Below, piece after piece: positions 49,745-62,150 of a DNA stretch of 64,000 bases; position 1 is the first letter of the stretch, and every line of letters starts with the position of its first letter. The notes under the pieces are model-generated. The model saw only the letters and a program-made list of their open reading frames with translations. It made no database searches and was not told the origin of the DNA. The position numbers were made by a program, and so were the translations under genes. The DNA comes from Rhizophagus clarus (lineage: Eukaryota > Glomeromycota > Glomeromycetes > Glomerales > Glomeraceae): assembly GCA_015698045.1 (NCBI GenBank), contig BLAL01000242.1, forward strand, positions 377,001 through 441,000, read 5' to 3'.

Positions 49745-49935
49745 TCTTTTTTCTAATTACAATTATGTGGTGTAGTTATTCTTTGCATGGAATCTGCATA
49801 TCTGCAGGTCTTAAGTTCAATTTCTACCGCATGATGATTGTAAAGACTTTCTATAGGGCTGACATTTCCTATGTCCCACGATAGGGCTAAATTCTCTTCA
49901 CGTAAAATGTCTAAATATTTTTATTTCAAAAAAAA
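49745..49935 (+). mobile_element. tRNA-derived SINE (copy 1)
   Basis: GTGGTGTAGTTATTC (A-box-like) followed about 40 bp later by AAGTTCAATTTCTACC (B-box-like) resembles a tRNA head. The body, CTATAGGGCTGACATTTCC ... GATAGGGCTAAATTCTC ... TATTTTTATTTC, recurs in reverse at 61390-61500. There is a short A-rich end. Confidence 0.5.
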
Positions 49936-50009
49936 ATTAACTTTGGTAATTGGTAATAGTATCATTATATAATCTAGAAGGACCTGATTTTTTTCAATAT
50001 TATTATATT

Positions 50010-50335
50010 TATTGAACATTATAAAGAAATTACACAGGCGTGACAAAATGACATATAATGACATATTGTTCAGCAATTAATTCCTGTAATATCTTCTTTT
50101 AATTAATGTAATTAATGTAAGCCTTTGGTTCCGATCCAGAATCAGCGTAAAATTTAATAAAATTACATGGGCGTGACAACAATAACACATAATGACATAT
50201 TGTTCAGCAATCCTGTAATATCTTCTTTTAATTAATGTAATTAATGTAAGCCTTTGGTTCTTTGGTTCCAGTCCGAAATCAGCGTAAAATTTAATAAAAC
50301 TGCATGGGCACGACAACAACAATGACACATAAATT
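50010..50335. repeat. Two-and-a-bit tandem copies of a ~130-bp unit
   Basis: Units share TTACATGGGCGTGACAA, CATATTGTTCAGCAAT, TCCTGTAATATCTTC, TTAATGTAATTAATGTAAGC and AATCAGCGTAAAATTTAATAAA. A worn single copy in reverse lies at 61525-61640. Transposon type unknown. Confidence 0.65.
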
Positions 50336-50836
50336 CCTGTGATATCTGTACATTATATTTAAAATTATAACAGATAAGAACAAATCTGCAATATTTTGCT
50401 CATTTAGCTCAATAAGAAAATATGTAAACTACTTTTTCTGGAAATTCTGACATTATTAAAAATGATTTGTCAAGCATCTTTTATAAAAGCATTCTGTGCC
50501 TTTCATGTATTGTAATTTAAAAAACAATTATTCTTTTTATTAAATTATTCAAAAAAAAACGTTACTTGGCAATGCCAGCTATGTGAAACGTTGTTTAGAG
50601 CAAAAGAACACGCATTTTACCAGAGCTTTTCAAATAAACGATATTTAAAGAAAAATATAATAAGTTAAATCAATTCACACTATCTTAAAATATGTTTTTG
50701 ACATATACATATAATATACCATATATATTTTTATTTATTTATTACGAACAGATAATGTTTTTTATAAATCTGATAAAATAGGAAATAAAAAAAACTCTCA
50801 TAAAAATAAACTAAATTCTATTATGAAAAAATCAAA
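50336..50836. other. AT-rich spacer
   Basis: Nothing recognisable. It probably includes the 3' flank of the gene ending at 50837. Confidence 0.4.
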
Positions 50837-52604
50837 TTAACTGCTGGCCATCTCCGGTGCTGCATCTGGTACTGGTGCTGCATCTCCATCCTCATTATCA
50901 TCCTCTTTTTTGTTATTTTCGTGATCCTCTGATTTTTCATAATCACCATCCTTTTTTCTGTCAATATCCATCTCGTCATCATCCTCATCATCATCGTGAT
51001 TTCTACCATTATCCTCAACTGGTGCTTGTGCTGCATCTCCATCTGGTGCTTTTCCATCCTCATTATTATCCTCTTCTTCGTTATTTTCGTGATCCTTTAA
51101 CTTTTCATAATTATCATCATCCTCCTTTAAAGCAAATTGAAATGAGGATCCCGAATTAGGAACCCGCCTATAATGTAGGTCGAATTCCTTTGTCAGCCAC
51201 TGAATTTCTTTTGTTAGTTTATCAAAAAAATCTGTATCATTATTTATTAGGAATTCTCTTGTGATAAAATCATGTAATTCTATCACATTCCACTACCCTT
51301 TCAAGGCATTTAAGATTTTGTTGATCTTTCAGCCTGCTATCACTTCCTTTGCGAGTGCCTTTCTTCTTAATTTATCTTTTTTTTTCCCTTCCAATTCTGA
51401 GGCTTCCTTAACCCTCTTATCATCATCTTTTAAGGAAGGTATTTTGTCTACAACTTGTTTATAATGGTCGTAAAGATCTGCTAAAACACTATACCATCTT
51501 AATCTTGATTTGCAAGCAATTTCCTCGCTGACCCTTAATCTTGTGCAGGCTGTGGCTGCATACAAAATATAATCTGTAGCAGCCTCAAAATGCCGCATAA
51601 AGTTGGCATCATGTTTATCTTGGATGAGTATTGGTGCTGGAGGAGGATTCAACGGAATGAGGTAATCGGGCACCTCTTCATGTTCAGTTGCAATATAATC
51701 AACATATTGTTCAAAGTAACTTGTATTTGGTTTATCATAAACTGAATCGATAGTCAAAATATGATGCTCTTTTTTCGTAGCGAGATTTCCCTATTCTTCT
51801 AATTTCTCATCATGTTCATCCTCTACTTTTAGCTTTAAATACTTGCAAATTTTTGCATTCTATTCGTAAAGATTCGGGTTCTTAAAAAATATTAATATTT
51901 AATTGATTTATTCTGTTTTGATATAAAAATAATAATAAAACACTTACAATTTTTTTGTCCCGCACAGGGACATCTTTTGGAGGAAGGTAATAAAAGTATT
52001 GAAGACTTTCATTTATTGCCCATATTGAACTATTTAACTTTTCATTTACGGATTTCTTACTAGCTGTTTTTTTGAGCGTTTTTTTTGTTATTTTTGAGTA
52101 ACTCTCAATTTGGGCAGACGATAAGGATGTTTCTGCATCATTAATTTGTGAGTTAATGAGCATTCGCTTCTCTTCATTTATTTTCTTAATTATATTATTT
52201 GGAGTGACTGAATTACAATAATAAACTGGTATCTTAAAAGAATTCTAATGAATTTCATTCCCAAGTTCAATTCTATCATTCTCGTACAATACCTGTTTCA
52301 CTTGAGTTGGGGAAATTTTAGTTATTGTATCTGGATTTTGAATCCATTCCACAACAAATTTGTCCTTTGTAATTACCACCGTATCAACTTTGGGTGGTAA
52401 TATTAGGGACGCAGAGGACACTAAGTTTGTAAAAGAAGCGCGTTTGTTAAATAGTTCTTTTCTATCATTCAATATATCTAATTTTATTTTTTTATTGTTG
52501 AATGAATCCTCGTCCCAATTAAATTGTTCATGAAGCCTTTCATCTAAATTGTAAGACTCATGCTTCCTTTTTCTTTTTGATGATACAATTGATGATTGAG
52601 ACAT
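50837..52604 (-). pseudogene. Gene interrupted only by in-frame stops (~566 codons)
   Basis: ATG at 52604. Exon 1 is 52604-51948 and exon 2 is 51880-50837, with a 67-bp phase-0 intron (GTAAGTG...TTTAAG). The frame is continuous throughout, with no indel, yet has five internal stops: TAG at 52247, TAG at 51862, TAG at 51793, TGA at 51331 and TAG at 51295 (first base on the minus strand). The N-terminus has KRKRK, a likely nuclear signal. The middle is mixed helical. The C-terminus is acidic, with two copies of a block including DHENN...NEDG. I do not recognise the family. It lies 640 bp from a CACTA element and could be transposon-related, but no ends are seen. Confidence 0.6.
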
Positions 52605-53246
52605 TTTTTGATGAAGAAGATAAAGAGTAAATTTATGTTTTGTTCACAAAATGGTAGTAACAAATGATTATTGCTTGATACATGATTTCCAATAGAAATA
52701 ACTTATATTTATATTTTTTGAACTCTCAAGTTTTTATTTTTAGATATTTTATAATTATGCATTTATGTTATATTTTACAATGTATAGTTTATAGATAATT
52801 GTTAAATCTTAATTAATTTGATGTATAAACGTGAACTAAATAAATTGATTTAATGAGCGATGTAAATGTTCTTATCGCTAAAAACCAGATCATTGATCTC
52901 TCGCGTCTTTCTTTGCATATACGTAAATTAAAATAAATCCAGTACAATGATTTCTATTTTTGGAATTACGCAAGAAAATGATTAAGAGCGCGGAAAATAA
53001 TTCATTGTTAAATCAAAGTGATCAAATTAAATTACATCCGATTTTGGATACGCAGGGAAATAATTAACAGTACAATAGTTTCTATCTTTGGAATTACGCA
53101 GGAGAGCACATCCAGTACAATGGTTTCTATTTTTGAAATTGCGCGGAAAAATAATTCATTGATCAATCAACGTAATTAAAATAAATTACATGTTAAGGAA
53201 TTACGAGACACCGCTTCAGACCAGCATAATTAATATATTTTATTTG
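52605..53246. other. Spacer before the CACTA element
   Basis: No gene. Bases 52935-53160 contain three loose copies of CCAGTACAATG(A/G)TTTCTAT.TTTGGAATTACGCA(A/G)G, a degenerate tandem repeat of about 80 bp. TTG at 53244-53246 is the CACTA target duplication. Confidence 0.5.
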
Positions 53247-53702
53247 CACTAGTCGAAAAAGGACAATTCGGCCTAAATTTGATCAGGTCGAATATAGGTC
53301 AAATGACGATCTAACCTATGTCAAATTGAGGCCAATTTTTTTGGCGCATTTAGGGTGCCAATCGTCTCAAATTCAGAAAGAAAATTCGACCATCATTTTA
53401 CCTATATTAGAACATTATTACATATTTATTCGACTCTAAAAAAACTATATTCGACTACTGTATGTAATCCGAATATAATTGATAAATAGGTCGAACTAGA
53501 GGTTTTTCAAGGTCGAATAATAAAGCATCATTTTGTATTTTATAAGCAAATAAAAACCATTTATTTTATATATATTGACGTATATAGTATATAGTAATAT
53601 AAGATAATTATATAAACCAACCCGCATATGATCAACCATACAAAAAAAATATAAAATATCCAGTAATAATTATATAACCAAAAAAAATAAATATAAAATA
53701 TA

Positions 53703-56017
53703 CTAATAATATTCGTCTGCATCAAATATTTCATGAAGTTCTTCATCTTCCGTAGCCCTTCCTTTCCTTTTCAGTTTTTTTCAGCTTTTTGTTGCTAATA
53801 TGATACAACATATGATATAAACAAAATTAATTAACAATATTTGCGACGTAAAAATATTAAAATAATTCAACTTACTGTTGTCGAACTTTCGCCGATCTCA
53901 TCCAAATCTTCAGGTCTAGTTGAATTCATTTCCGCCAAATTTAACAAGAAATCTGAATATGGCTCTGTTAAATTCAGTTCTATTGGCACACGATCCTCGT
54001 AAGATTGAATCAAATCATCAAGTATGTCATCATATTCGCTAACGCCAATTGTTTCATTTGTTTCATCTGTCTCGTACATTTTCATTTTATCAAGCGCCCA
54101 TTCAGGCACATTCTCGAGAGGTTTACTAGACATGAAGTAAATATCATCATTATAAATTCGCTCCTGTTGCTTTTTGCGCGTTGAATATATTCTGCTTCAG
54201 GGTCTAGTACGTTTCGTAATAGCTGTTTTAACTATTAAAACAAAGATAAACAAATATCGAATAAATATTAAAATAGGTTAGGAGCAGTAATCACTTTGAT
54301 ACCTCGTCTGAATGCCATGACCGATCATATACATGCAAGATTATTATCAGGCAATTTCTGTCTTGAATCGTCTTCAGAATCTGATTGCTCAATGGAATGA
54401 CAATCATTCTGTACAAGCATTGGTAATAATTCGTCTTTATCAAATTCCTTTATGTTGGTGTCATTTCTTTCGTATAATTTTATTGCCGCCTTTACTCGTC
54501 TATTTTTTTTCTGTTGAATATATAAAGATTAATTTCAAATGACTAAAAAGAAGTGCATTAAAATAAAATACTGCTCACTTCGGACAATCGCGCATTCACG
54601 TGCATCCTATGGTCGACTTTGTCTAATTGGCCTGATAGTCGTTTCCATTATCTAACTCTTTTATGCTTGTGAATCGATCGTAACCAGTTTGACAATTGGG
54701 TTACAGACGGATTATAATGTCCACTCATCAACCTCTTTAATTCAGGTATCAATTTTTCGTATATCTTTGCTGTCTGTTCACTAAAAGTCTTACCGTAATC
54801 CAACCAATATTCTTCAGGTATTTGACCTTTCAAGAGGTTCTTTATTTCGTCCTAAACAATAAGAGGAAATAATAAAAGCTGTATATATACATTAACACAA
54901 TTTGACTGCAAATAGTCTTGTAAAATTCTTACTCTTGCAGCTGAAGCGGCAACTTCATCAGGCGATTTCTCTCTCAATTTTAATCTTTTATTGGGCGTTT
55001 TGATGAATATTGCTGCGGAGAATCAATAGTCTTTCGAGGTGTGCGAAGTTGCTTGAGCCGTTGAAGTTCTTCTTGGAGAGTTTTATTCTCTTCACATAAT
55101 TGGTTCAATTCATCACCAAAAATTTCATTAAACTGCCGTAGTAAGGAATTCTCCTCCTCGACCCTACGAATACGGTCTTGCAAATTATCTATTTTTCGTT
55201 TCATTTCTGATACTTTGACCTTTTTCTGATTCAATTCGTTCTGTAGTCGAAGGGTTTTATTTTTTAAATTTCCTAGCTCTAAATTACCTATTTTAAATTA
55301 TAAAGATATGTATCGAATCATAACGAACAGATGTAATATAATAAATATTAAAATATAACAAAAAATTCAGTTTACCCGCTTCTTCATTACTCGGTCAAAC
55401 ATTTCTTGGTGCTCCTTCTTCGTGATGTGAACGGTAACTTTTCGGTACATTAATATTAGGATATCTTTTAATAATATCAGAAGTTCGTTGAGATTGAGAT
55501 TGACTTTGACTTAATGAGGCTAAAATATCTTGCGAAACAACGAGTCTAAAGGGAGCTGTAGTATTAGTATTTAGTGATGTTGGTGTTGAAGCAATATTTC
55601 GTGGTGTGGCAATATTTCGTGGTGTAGATGAGGCGGTGGTATTAGTTGGTGTTGACGCTCGTGGTGTGGCAATATTTCGTGGTGTAGTATTAGTTGGTGT
55701 TGACGCTCGTAGTGTGGCAATATTTCGTGTGTAGTATTAATTGGTGTTGACGCTCGTGGTGTGGCAATATTTTGTGGTGTAGTATTAGCTGGTGTTGACG
55801 CTCGTGATGTGGCAATATTTCGTGGTGTAGTATTAGTTGGTGTTGACGCTCGTGATGTGGTAATATTTCGTGATGTAGATGAAACGGTGGTATTAGTTGG
55901 TGTTGGTGTTGAAGCAATATTTCGTGGAGGAGTTGATGTTGTATGTGGCGATAGTGTAGATGAACCAGCAATATCTGGTGAAGGAGCATTTGGTTTTGAT
56001 GGTTTCTTATGAGCCAT
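53703..56017 (-). pseudogene. Second gene of the CACTA element (coiled-coil accessory protein)
   Basis: ATG at 56017. The N-terminal part has 16-residue repeats (RNIATSRASTPTNTTP type, 48 bp at DNA level, 55600-55880), then a Ser/Gln region. An intron of about 90 bp is followed by a long coiled coil (55310-54980; KRKIDNLQDRIRRVEEENSL heptads). Further exons are at about 54855-54590 (DEIKNLLKGQIPEEYW), 54510-54310, 54225-53878 (with KTAITKRTRP and acidic stretches) and a final exon ending KRKGRATEDEEL...TAG at 53703. Frameshifts occur in the repeat (about 55727) and in an A run (about 54990), and there are several in-frame stops. Gene position suggests a TnpA/TNP1-like DNA-binding partner of the transposase; this is inferred from context only. 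Confidence 0.55.
55590..55890. repeat. 48-bp coding minisatellite
   Basis: About six copies of ATTAGTTGGTGTTGACGCTC / GTGGTGTGGCAATATTTCG / TGGTGTAGT. They encode the Thr/Pro/Ser repeat of the accessory protein. One copy has lost a G (about 55727), shifting frame. Confidence 0.75.
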
Positions 56018-56109
56018 TATTGGTTTAAAATTATTTTTATTTTTTATTATTATTTTTTAAAAAAGAAAAAAGGGCGATTTTTTTGTATGGAACGAGGAAA
56101 TTGGACCAC

Positions 56110-56620
56110 TATTTATATCTATTTCTTTACTATCAAATTAGACTTTTAACAATTAACGATCACAAACATTTGTATAAAATTAGACTTTCAATAGGCGTGA
56201 TCAAATTAGACTTAAACTTTCGCATCAAATTAGACTTTTAATTAATTAAACATATATTAAACATATCAAATCAGACTTTCAATCATTAGCCGTTAATGAT
56301 CAGATTAGACTTAAACTTTCGCATCAAACTAGACTTTCAATTAATTGAACAGTTAAATCGCATTGAGTGCGTGGTATGGTATATATTTTATTTTTTAAAT
56401 TTCGGTTTTCGTTTAATTTTCTATTCAACTTCTTACGTCTAATTTTTCGTATTCGAATTTGTCTATTTTGTTAATTATACCATCAATATCATTTTAAAAC
56501 GGAATATAATCACAATATCACTAAAAATTCGACATCACTAAAAATTTGATATTAATAAAAAAACCAAAATATCACTAAAAATTCGACATCACTAAAAATT
56601 TGATATTAATAAAAAACACT
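56110..56620. promoter_or_regulatory. Divergent promoter region with repeats inside the CACTA
   Basis: The 690-bp gap between the two transposon genes holds five to six copies of ATCAAATTAGACTTT(C/T)AA(T/C) (56138-56340), then a two-copy tandem repeat of period about 54 bp (56514-56615: ATATCACTAAAAATTCGACA). Repeated motifs between divergent transposon genes suggest protein-binding sites. Confidence 0.55.
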
Positions 56621-56707
56621 ATTAATTAAATATAACAAAGTATATTATAACTTTATTCAACGTAAAAATCATATTACAACTTTATCGTATCTGACTTTTA
56701 TCAAAAA

Positions 56708-59700
56708 ATGAAAAAAGAGGGAAGAAAACGCATTGCTGCTAATATCATAGACGAATATAATAATCCTAGTTCATCGACCTCTGAACAAACATCTACTAAA
56801 TTTACGATCAGAAAATCAAAAGAGAAGGTTCTGTGCTTTTGCAGCCATTGTAATGGGAAAATGATCGATCCACGTACGAAAGAGGAACATGAGCAAACGA
56901 ATGAGCAAACGACTTCTTTGGAACCATTAAATCGCGATAAGGCTCTAACGTCTCAAGAGTTAGTAGAACTGATTGATTCGACAATATTGTTAGCAGAACT
57001 ACAAGATACGACAATGTCTATTGATACACATTCTGATAATGATACGTATGAGAAACAGAAATATATATTTCTTCCACGCAAAAAAAGGGCAAAACCAGGC
57101 ACATTTTGTCATATCACTGAAGTTGAGCTGATCGCTGAAGATTCCTCTTATAATGTGCCAGCTGAATATGACACGAATGATATCTACACTAGTGAATCTT
57201 CGACACAAGAAGATTCTCCTAATGATGAAGATAATGATTTTTCAGATAATTTTGAGAATTACTCTCATCCTATGTTTGACATACCGGATATTTCAGACAC
57301 ACCAGATATTTCAGAATTACCAACAGATGAATTAATTAAAGGGATTTTGATATGGATTATGAAGTTCAGGTCGAGTCATAACATACCAAATACCGCAATT
57401 GAAGAATTAATACAATTTATTAAAATAATATTGAAAGTATGTAAAAATATCAATTACGAATCATTCCCAAATTCATTGTACATGCTAAAAAAAAAGTTAG
57501 GACTTTTCGATCGATTTACGCAGTTTGCAGCCTGCCAAAAATGCCACAAATTATACAAAAAAGAGAAGATAATATCAAAAGATAATAATACCGTTATGAA
57601 ATGCAGCCATGTTGAATTTCCAAATTCGGCTACAAAGAGATTAAAACAATGTCGTACTCCTTTAGGGAAGAAAATTTCTTTAAATAATAGTATATCAATT
57701 GTTCCTGAATTAATTTATCCAGTCTCGAGTATACAACAGCAGCTTTCTAGTATGTTAAAGCGGCCAGGATTTGAAGAATTACTGCGGCATTAGACACGTC
57801 GTTCAATAATTGACAATGTTCTATCGAATATTTATGACAGCCAAATATGGAAAAATCTTAAGGAATCGTCTGAATAAGGGTCAAATAACTTTTTCCAACC
57901 AGACAATGCTGATGCTCATCTAGGATTAATGATGAATTTGGATTGGTTCCAGCCTTACAAAGGAATGATTTATAGTACAGGTGTAATATACGCAGTAATA
58001 TGCAATCTACTTCGGGATGTTCGATTTAAGCCTGAAAATGTGCTTATACTCGGCATATTACCAGGGCCCGATGAGGTTAAATTGCATAAAGTTAATCATT
58101 ATCTTTTGCCAATAATAACGGAATTAGAGTCACTTTGGAAAGGCGTGAATCTTAATCGCACTAATGAATGTTTAAATGGCAAAGATATTTGAGCTGCATT
58201 AATAATTGCTTCGTGTGATATTCCTGGAGCTCAAAAATTATGCGGGCATATCTCTGCCCTCGCATCATATCATCGATGCGAAAAAAGGGTCAATAATCGC
58301 AATTTTGGTGGCATGGCGGATATGAGCAACTGGTTTATCATGAAAGATCCAGTAGAGCATCGTCAAAAGGCTTTGGAATGGTGACGATGCAAATCTAACG
58401 CAAAAAGTGAGAGATTCGTCAAGGTGAATGGCGTAAGGTGGTCTGAAATATTAAGACTCTCATATTTTGATCTGATTCAGTTTGTTGTTATAGATCCGAT
58501 GCACTGCCTTTTTCTAGGAATCGCAAAATGGATAACAAAACGAATATGAATCGATGAAGATGTATTAACAGAAAAAGCTCTTCAATCAATTCAAAAGAAA
58601 ATGAGCGAATTTAAGCTACCATCAGATTTGGGACGAATTCCTGGTAAAATCCATTGCAGTGAAGGTTTTTCTAACTTTACCGCTGACCAATGGCGCAACT
58701 TTTTCCTAATATACGCCACTGTTGTGTTATGGAATCATCTTCTGAATAAAGATCTCAAAATTCTTACGTATTTTGTAAGAGTTTGTACGATTTTGGTTAG
58801 ACGAATTGTGAAGATTAATGATATGAAAGAAGCCCATGAACTTTTAGTAAAGATAATTAAATTGATTGAAGAGCATTATGGCAAAGGAAAAATAACGCCA
58901 AACCTCCACCTATCATTACATCTATGTGAGTACTCTTACGATTACGGACCCCTGTATTCATTCTGGTGCTTTAGCTTTGAACGAATGAATGGCGTATTAG
59001 GTAATTCAAATTTAAATTCATTTGCTGTATCGATTTTTCGAATTATATTATTCCATTAAGCAAAGATTAATAATAAAATATTTATTAGGATCGTTGCCTA
59101 ATAGCCACCGCCAAATTGAACCTGAAATAATGCGTTGATTGATGACCAAAACACAAATAAACGATATTATCAGCTCAAGTTCAGAAGTAATCAGCATCGA
59201 ATTACTCAATAAACGACCTTCTGTCAGTTCTCTTTCCGAATTTCCAACAAATGAAATGTATCAATTTTTGATGAATTCCAGAAATATATTGGAATCACCA
59301 ATTACTGATTATGAGGAATTTCCGGGTATATTTTTAGCATCGCGATCCAAAGATATTCATCTTGATGAACAAATCTACAATTTACTTATTGAATATTATA
59401 AGGACACATACGTAGATTCTATATTCAGAAAACCATTCACAGAAAATTTACCCAATTTGACGATCATTATTAACAAAGCGAATCGATATGGAAGATGTCA
59501 AATCGGTGCAGAAATTTTTGGATCTGCTGCTGCAACACGACATATTAAGAGCTCATTTGTCTTAGCTAAATTTATTAATCGTGATGGGAATAGCGTCGAT
59601 ACTTATCCAGGTCAAATCCAATTTTTTTTCGAACATAACGTTCATTTATCCTCCCATAATTTGACACACAAATTGGCTTACATCAAATGGTACAAACTGG

Positions 59701-59924
59701 CAAATTTGACATCCTGATTCCATTTCAGTATTGACGATGATGTCAAAACTTGTAACGTCAAATTATGGGAAGATAGTTTCTATTTGAGCAGTAGAGACAA
59801 TATAATCCCAATACACAACATTTTAGGTTAGTTTATACCTGTAAAATACAAAAAATCAGATTGATCTAATGCCAAAGAATATTTAGTTGTTATTCCTATA
59901 AATAGAAAGTTCCATTTGCATTGA
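56708..59924 (+). pseudogene. CACTA transposase (Tnp2-like), stop-codon decay
   Basis: ATG at 56708 opens 361 clean codons: a CFCSHC zinc motif near residue 45, an acidic middle, and CQKCHKLY...KCSH near residue 275. The same frame then continues through stops at 57791 (TAG), 57875 (TAA), 58190, 58382 and 58547 (TGA). Recognisable Tnp2-type blocks lie between them: DNADAHLGLMMNLDWFQPYK, then LGILPGPDEVKLHKVNHYLL, YHRCEKR, FGGMADMSNWF and DPMHCLFLGIAKW. An 88-bp intron (59001-59088) keeps the frame. The C-terminal part runs to about 59924, with further stops at 59136, 59715, 59829 and 59862. No frameshift is found in about 3.2 kb. The full product would be about 1040 residues. It is inactive as read, unless the stops are suppressed. 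Confidence 0.8.
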
Positions 59925-60259
59925 TTTAATATAACATTTATACTAGTCCGAATTGTTTAAACATTTTTTAACAAATATTGTATCATTGTTTTTTATTATA
60001 CTTAATAATATTAATATAGTAAATATATTATAACCATTATTTAATATAGAAAAGTGAATACAATTCGGCCATTATTTGTGTGAGGCCGAACATAGTTTAA
60101 TTTTTATTATACGCAATTTGACCATCATTCGGCTGGATCGAATCAGAATCGAATATAGATTGAATTGCATATCATTACTAATTTAGGTCAATTTTTTTAA
60201 AAATTGGCCGAATCTAGGCCAGATTTTTTGGAGGCCGAATATTCCTTTTTTGACTAGTG

Positions 60260-60882
60260 TTGAAGGTGAAACTAATATTATGAAGAGAGAAAAAAAAAGT
60301 ATAAAGAATTATAACAAAGTATAAATGAACCTGCATATACCTACGCATCTATCTGTACTTATTTATTACTTCAATAAATTGGTTACCAAATTTATACAGT
60401 TTTGTGGACATATGTAATAAAACATTACACATTACCATATATAATATATTTCTTCTTCTACAAGACTACAAGTCTTCAAAAATGATTACAAAGAATTAAT
60501 ATATATACTTTAATTAGATATAAATCAATAAATTTTTTACGGTTCTATCAGGAGTCTCAAAGAATTTATTAGATATCTATCTATCTGGAATCATCAGAAA
60601 AAAAGAATTACATTGTTATTTGTTACAATTCCTTTTTTGAATTCTGATAATTAAGTAGGATTCTGGTCTGTATAAAATTCATGTGCACAATATGCATGTG
60701 TACACATTACTAGTTACACTAGTTACAATGCCATATGTTTGGAGAAGGACCTGACTAATTTTGGCTGTTATTCAGCTGGATAATTTCTAAAATTGTTTTC
60801 TGACCACGATACTACCACGACTAATAAATTTCCATTATTTTTTTTAAAAAAAAAAACTTTTAAATTTTTGATTTTTAAAAAA
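60260..60882. other. Spacer after the CACTA element
   Basis: No gene. TTG at 60260-60262 is the target duplication. Bases 60640-60730 repeat TACACATTACTAGTTACAC-like motifs. Confidence 0.45.
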
Positions 60883-61278
60883 ATGGGCAAACCATCCTTG
60901 TTTTCCAGAAAAACATCTCATAAATGGCAGCTTAAAAGACGATAACATCATAAATTACGAAAAGAAATTGAAATCGGTGATGTTCAAATACAACTTATCG
61001 ATTATAAGAAAGATGTTGAAGCATCAAAAGAGAAAGCAATTGAACGAATGAATCAATTGTGTCGGGAAAATGAAAACTTATTAAAATGGATAGACGTGTA
61101 CGCAAAACAAATCAAAATTCAAAAGAAAAGAAATTATGATCTTGAACTGAAACTTTACGCACAGCATGCACAGCAATCATCATCGTCATCGTCATCATCA
61201 TCACAGTCTCAATCTTCATCACAACCTTCATTCAAAAGTTTGGATGAATACTTTAAATGGGAAAATAATCAAAAATAA
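60883..61278 (+). pseudogene. Small coiled-coil protein gene with early TAA
   Basis: ATG at 60883 encodes a basic start (MGKPSLFSRKTSHKWQLKRR), then TAA at 60943. The same frame continues cleanly for 110 more codons: a charged helical region, likely coiled coil, then a Ser run (nine residues) and a short end FKSLDEYFKWENNQK. An ATG at about 61048 could restart inside the helix, giving 76 residues. The stop is one C-to-T change from a Gln codon. The family is not recognised; similar short Lys/Glu-rich coiled-coil genes are common in this kind of genome. Confidence 0.5.
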
Positions 61279-61389
61279 TCAATAATGTTTTTGATTTTTA
61301 TTTTCTTTGTATTCTTTCTTTGTATTCTTTCAATAAATATTATAAAAAACCCTAGGTCTAGATTATATAATGATACTACTACCAATATT

Positions 61390-61500
61390 AATTTTTTTTT
61401 TTTGAAATAAAAATATTTGGAAGGTATTTTCGTGATGAAAATTTAGCTCTATCGTGGAAAATATCAGCCCTATAGAATATCATCGCAATCGTCATGCAGT
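61390..61500 (-). mobile_element. SINE body, 5'-truncated (copy 2)
   Basis: Reverse of 49815-49935. It shares TCTATAGGGCTGA, ACGATAG(G/A)GCTAAATTCTC and AAATATTTTTATTTCAAA but lacks the tRNA-like head. Confidence 0.5.
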
Positions 61501-61524
61501 TTAATGAGCTAAACGGAACATACA

Positions 61525-61640
61525 TTAATTAAGGAATTAATGACTGAACAATAATTATATCATTGGCCACACCCGTGTAATTTTATTAAACTTTACGCTG
61601 ATTCCAGACCAAAACTAAAGGCTAAATTGCAGTGTATAAT
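61525..61640 (-). repeat. Single worn copy of the 50010-50335 unit
   Basis: In reverse it reads GAATCAGCGTAAAGTTTAATAAAATTACA then ATTGTTCAGTCATTAATTCC, matching the tandem units at 50010-50335. Confidence 0.55.
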
Positions 61641-61659
61641 TCAATGTAAAGTTTCTTTA

Positions 61660-62150
61660 TCATAAAAAGAATTTATTTATAAAAAATACTAGAAAATATA
61701 ATAATGTAAAAATTAAAACTAATCTCCATAGACCCAACCCAAATTTAAATCTAATATTTAAATTATCATAATTCCTTTCAAGAGCTTGAAAGTCCTTCCA
61801 TAATTTTTCATACCATTCTCTTGGTATGAAATTATTATCCTGATTACTAATATACACGTTATTAATTAAGTTAGCAAGGGCTTCGTCCAAATTCTGATTT
61901 TGTTTCTAATGAAATTAATTTAAGTTAATTTAACAATAATTATATTATATTTTATTATGTCATTGATAATTACCGATTGTTGTCCTTGCTGTTGGCGATG
62001 CACTTTGCGACTAAAATATATTGTATGATTTTTTTTTCTCGAGGGAGAGGTCATATTAAAAATTTCATTAGTTGTAGCCGGATGCAGGGGCGGTTTATTT
62101 ATACAGCTATAATATGTGTAAGTTGATTGATAATCTTGAAATTGGGTCAA
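61660..62150 (-). CDS. Putative tail-anchored membrane protein, 140 aa
   Basis: Exon 1 is 62150-61974 and exon 2 is 61905-61660, with a 68-bp phase-0 intron (GTAATTATC...TTCATTAG). The two halves join as QQQGQQS + KQNQNLDEALANLINNVY. The first half is polar, with Tyr, Pro and a basic SPSRKKN segment. The second is helical and ends in one hydrophobic span (GLGLWRLVLIFTLLYFLVFF) followed by INKFFL. No signal peptide is seen, so a C-terminal anchor facing the cytosol is the likely topology. I do not recognise the family. The intron and lack of stops, unlike its neighbours, favour a living gene. Confidence 0.6.

Larger units (their letters stand above)
53247..60259. mobile_element. Complete CACTA (EnSpm-type) DNA transposon, 7.0 kb
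   Basis: It starts CACTAGTCGAAAAAGGA (53247) and ends TCCTTTTTTGACTAGTG (60259), inverted CACTA termini differing at one position in 17, with TTG direct repeats at 53244-53246 and 60260-60262. A 3-bp duplication and CACTA ends define the superfamily. Subterminal regions (53265-53400, 60050-60245) are rich in TTCGGCC and GGTCGAAT motifs in both orientations, the usual transposase-binding repeats. Inside are a Tnp2-like transposase (plus strand) and a second, divergent gene (minus strand). Both are broken, so the copy is not autonomous. Confidence 0.9.

Noticed and set aside
50857..51159. His/Pro/Leu-rich plus-strand ORF
   Set aside because: Antisense shadow of the acidic repeats in the minus-strand gene.
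55690..56012. ORFs on both strands over the accessory-gene start
   Set aside because: Frame shadows of the 48-bp coding minisatellite.
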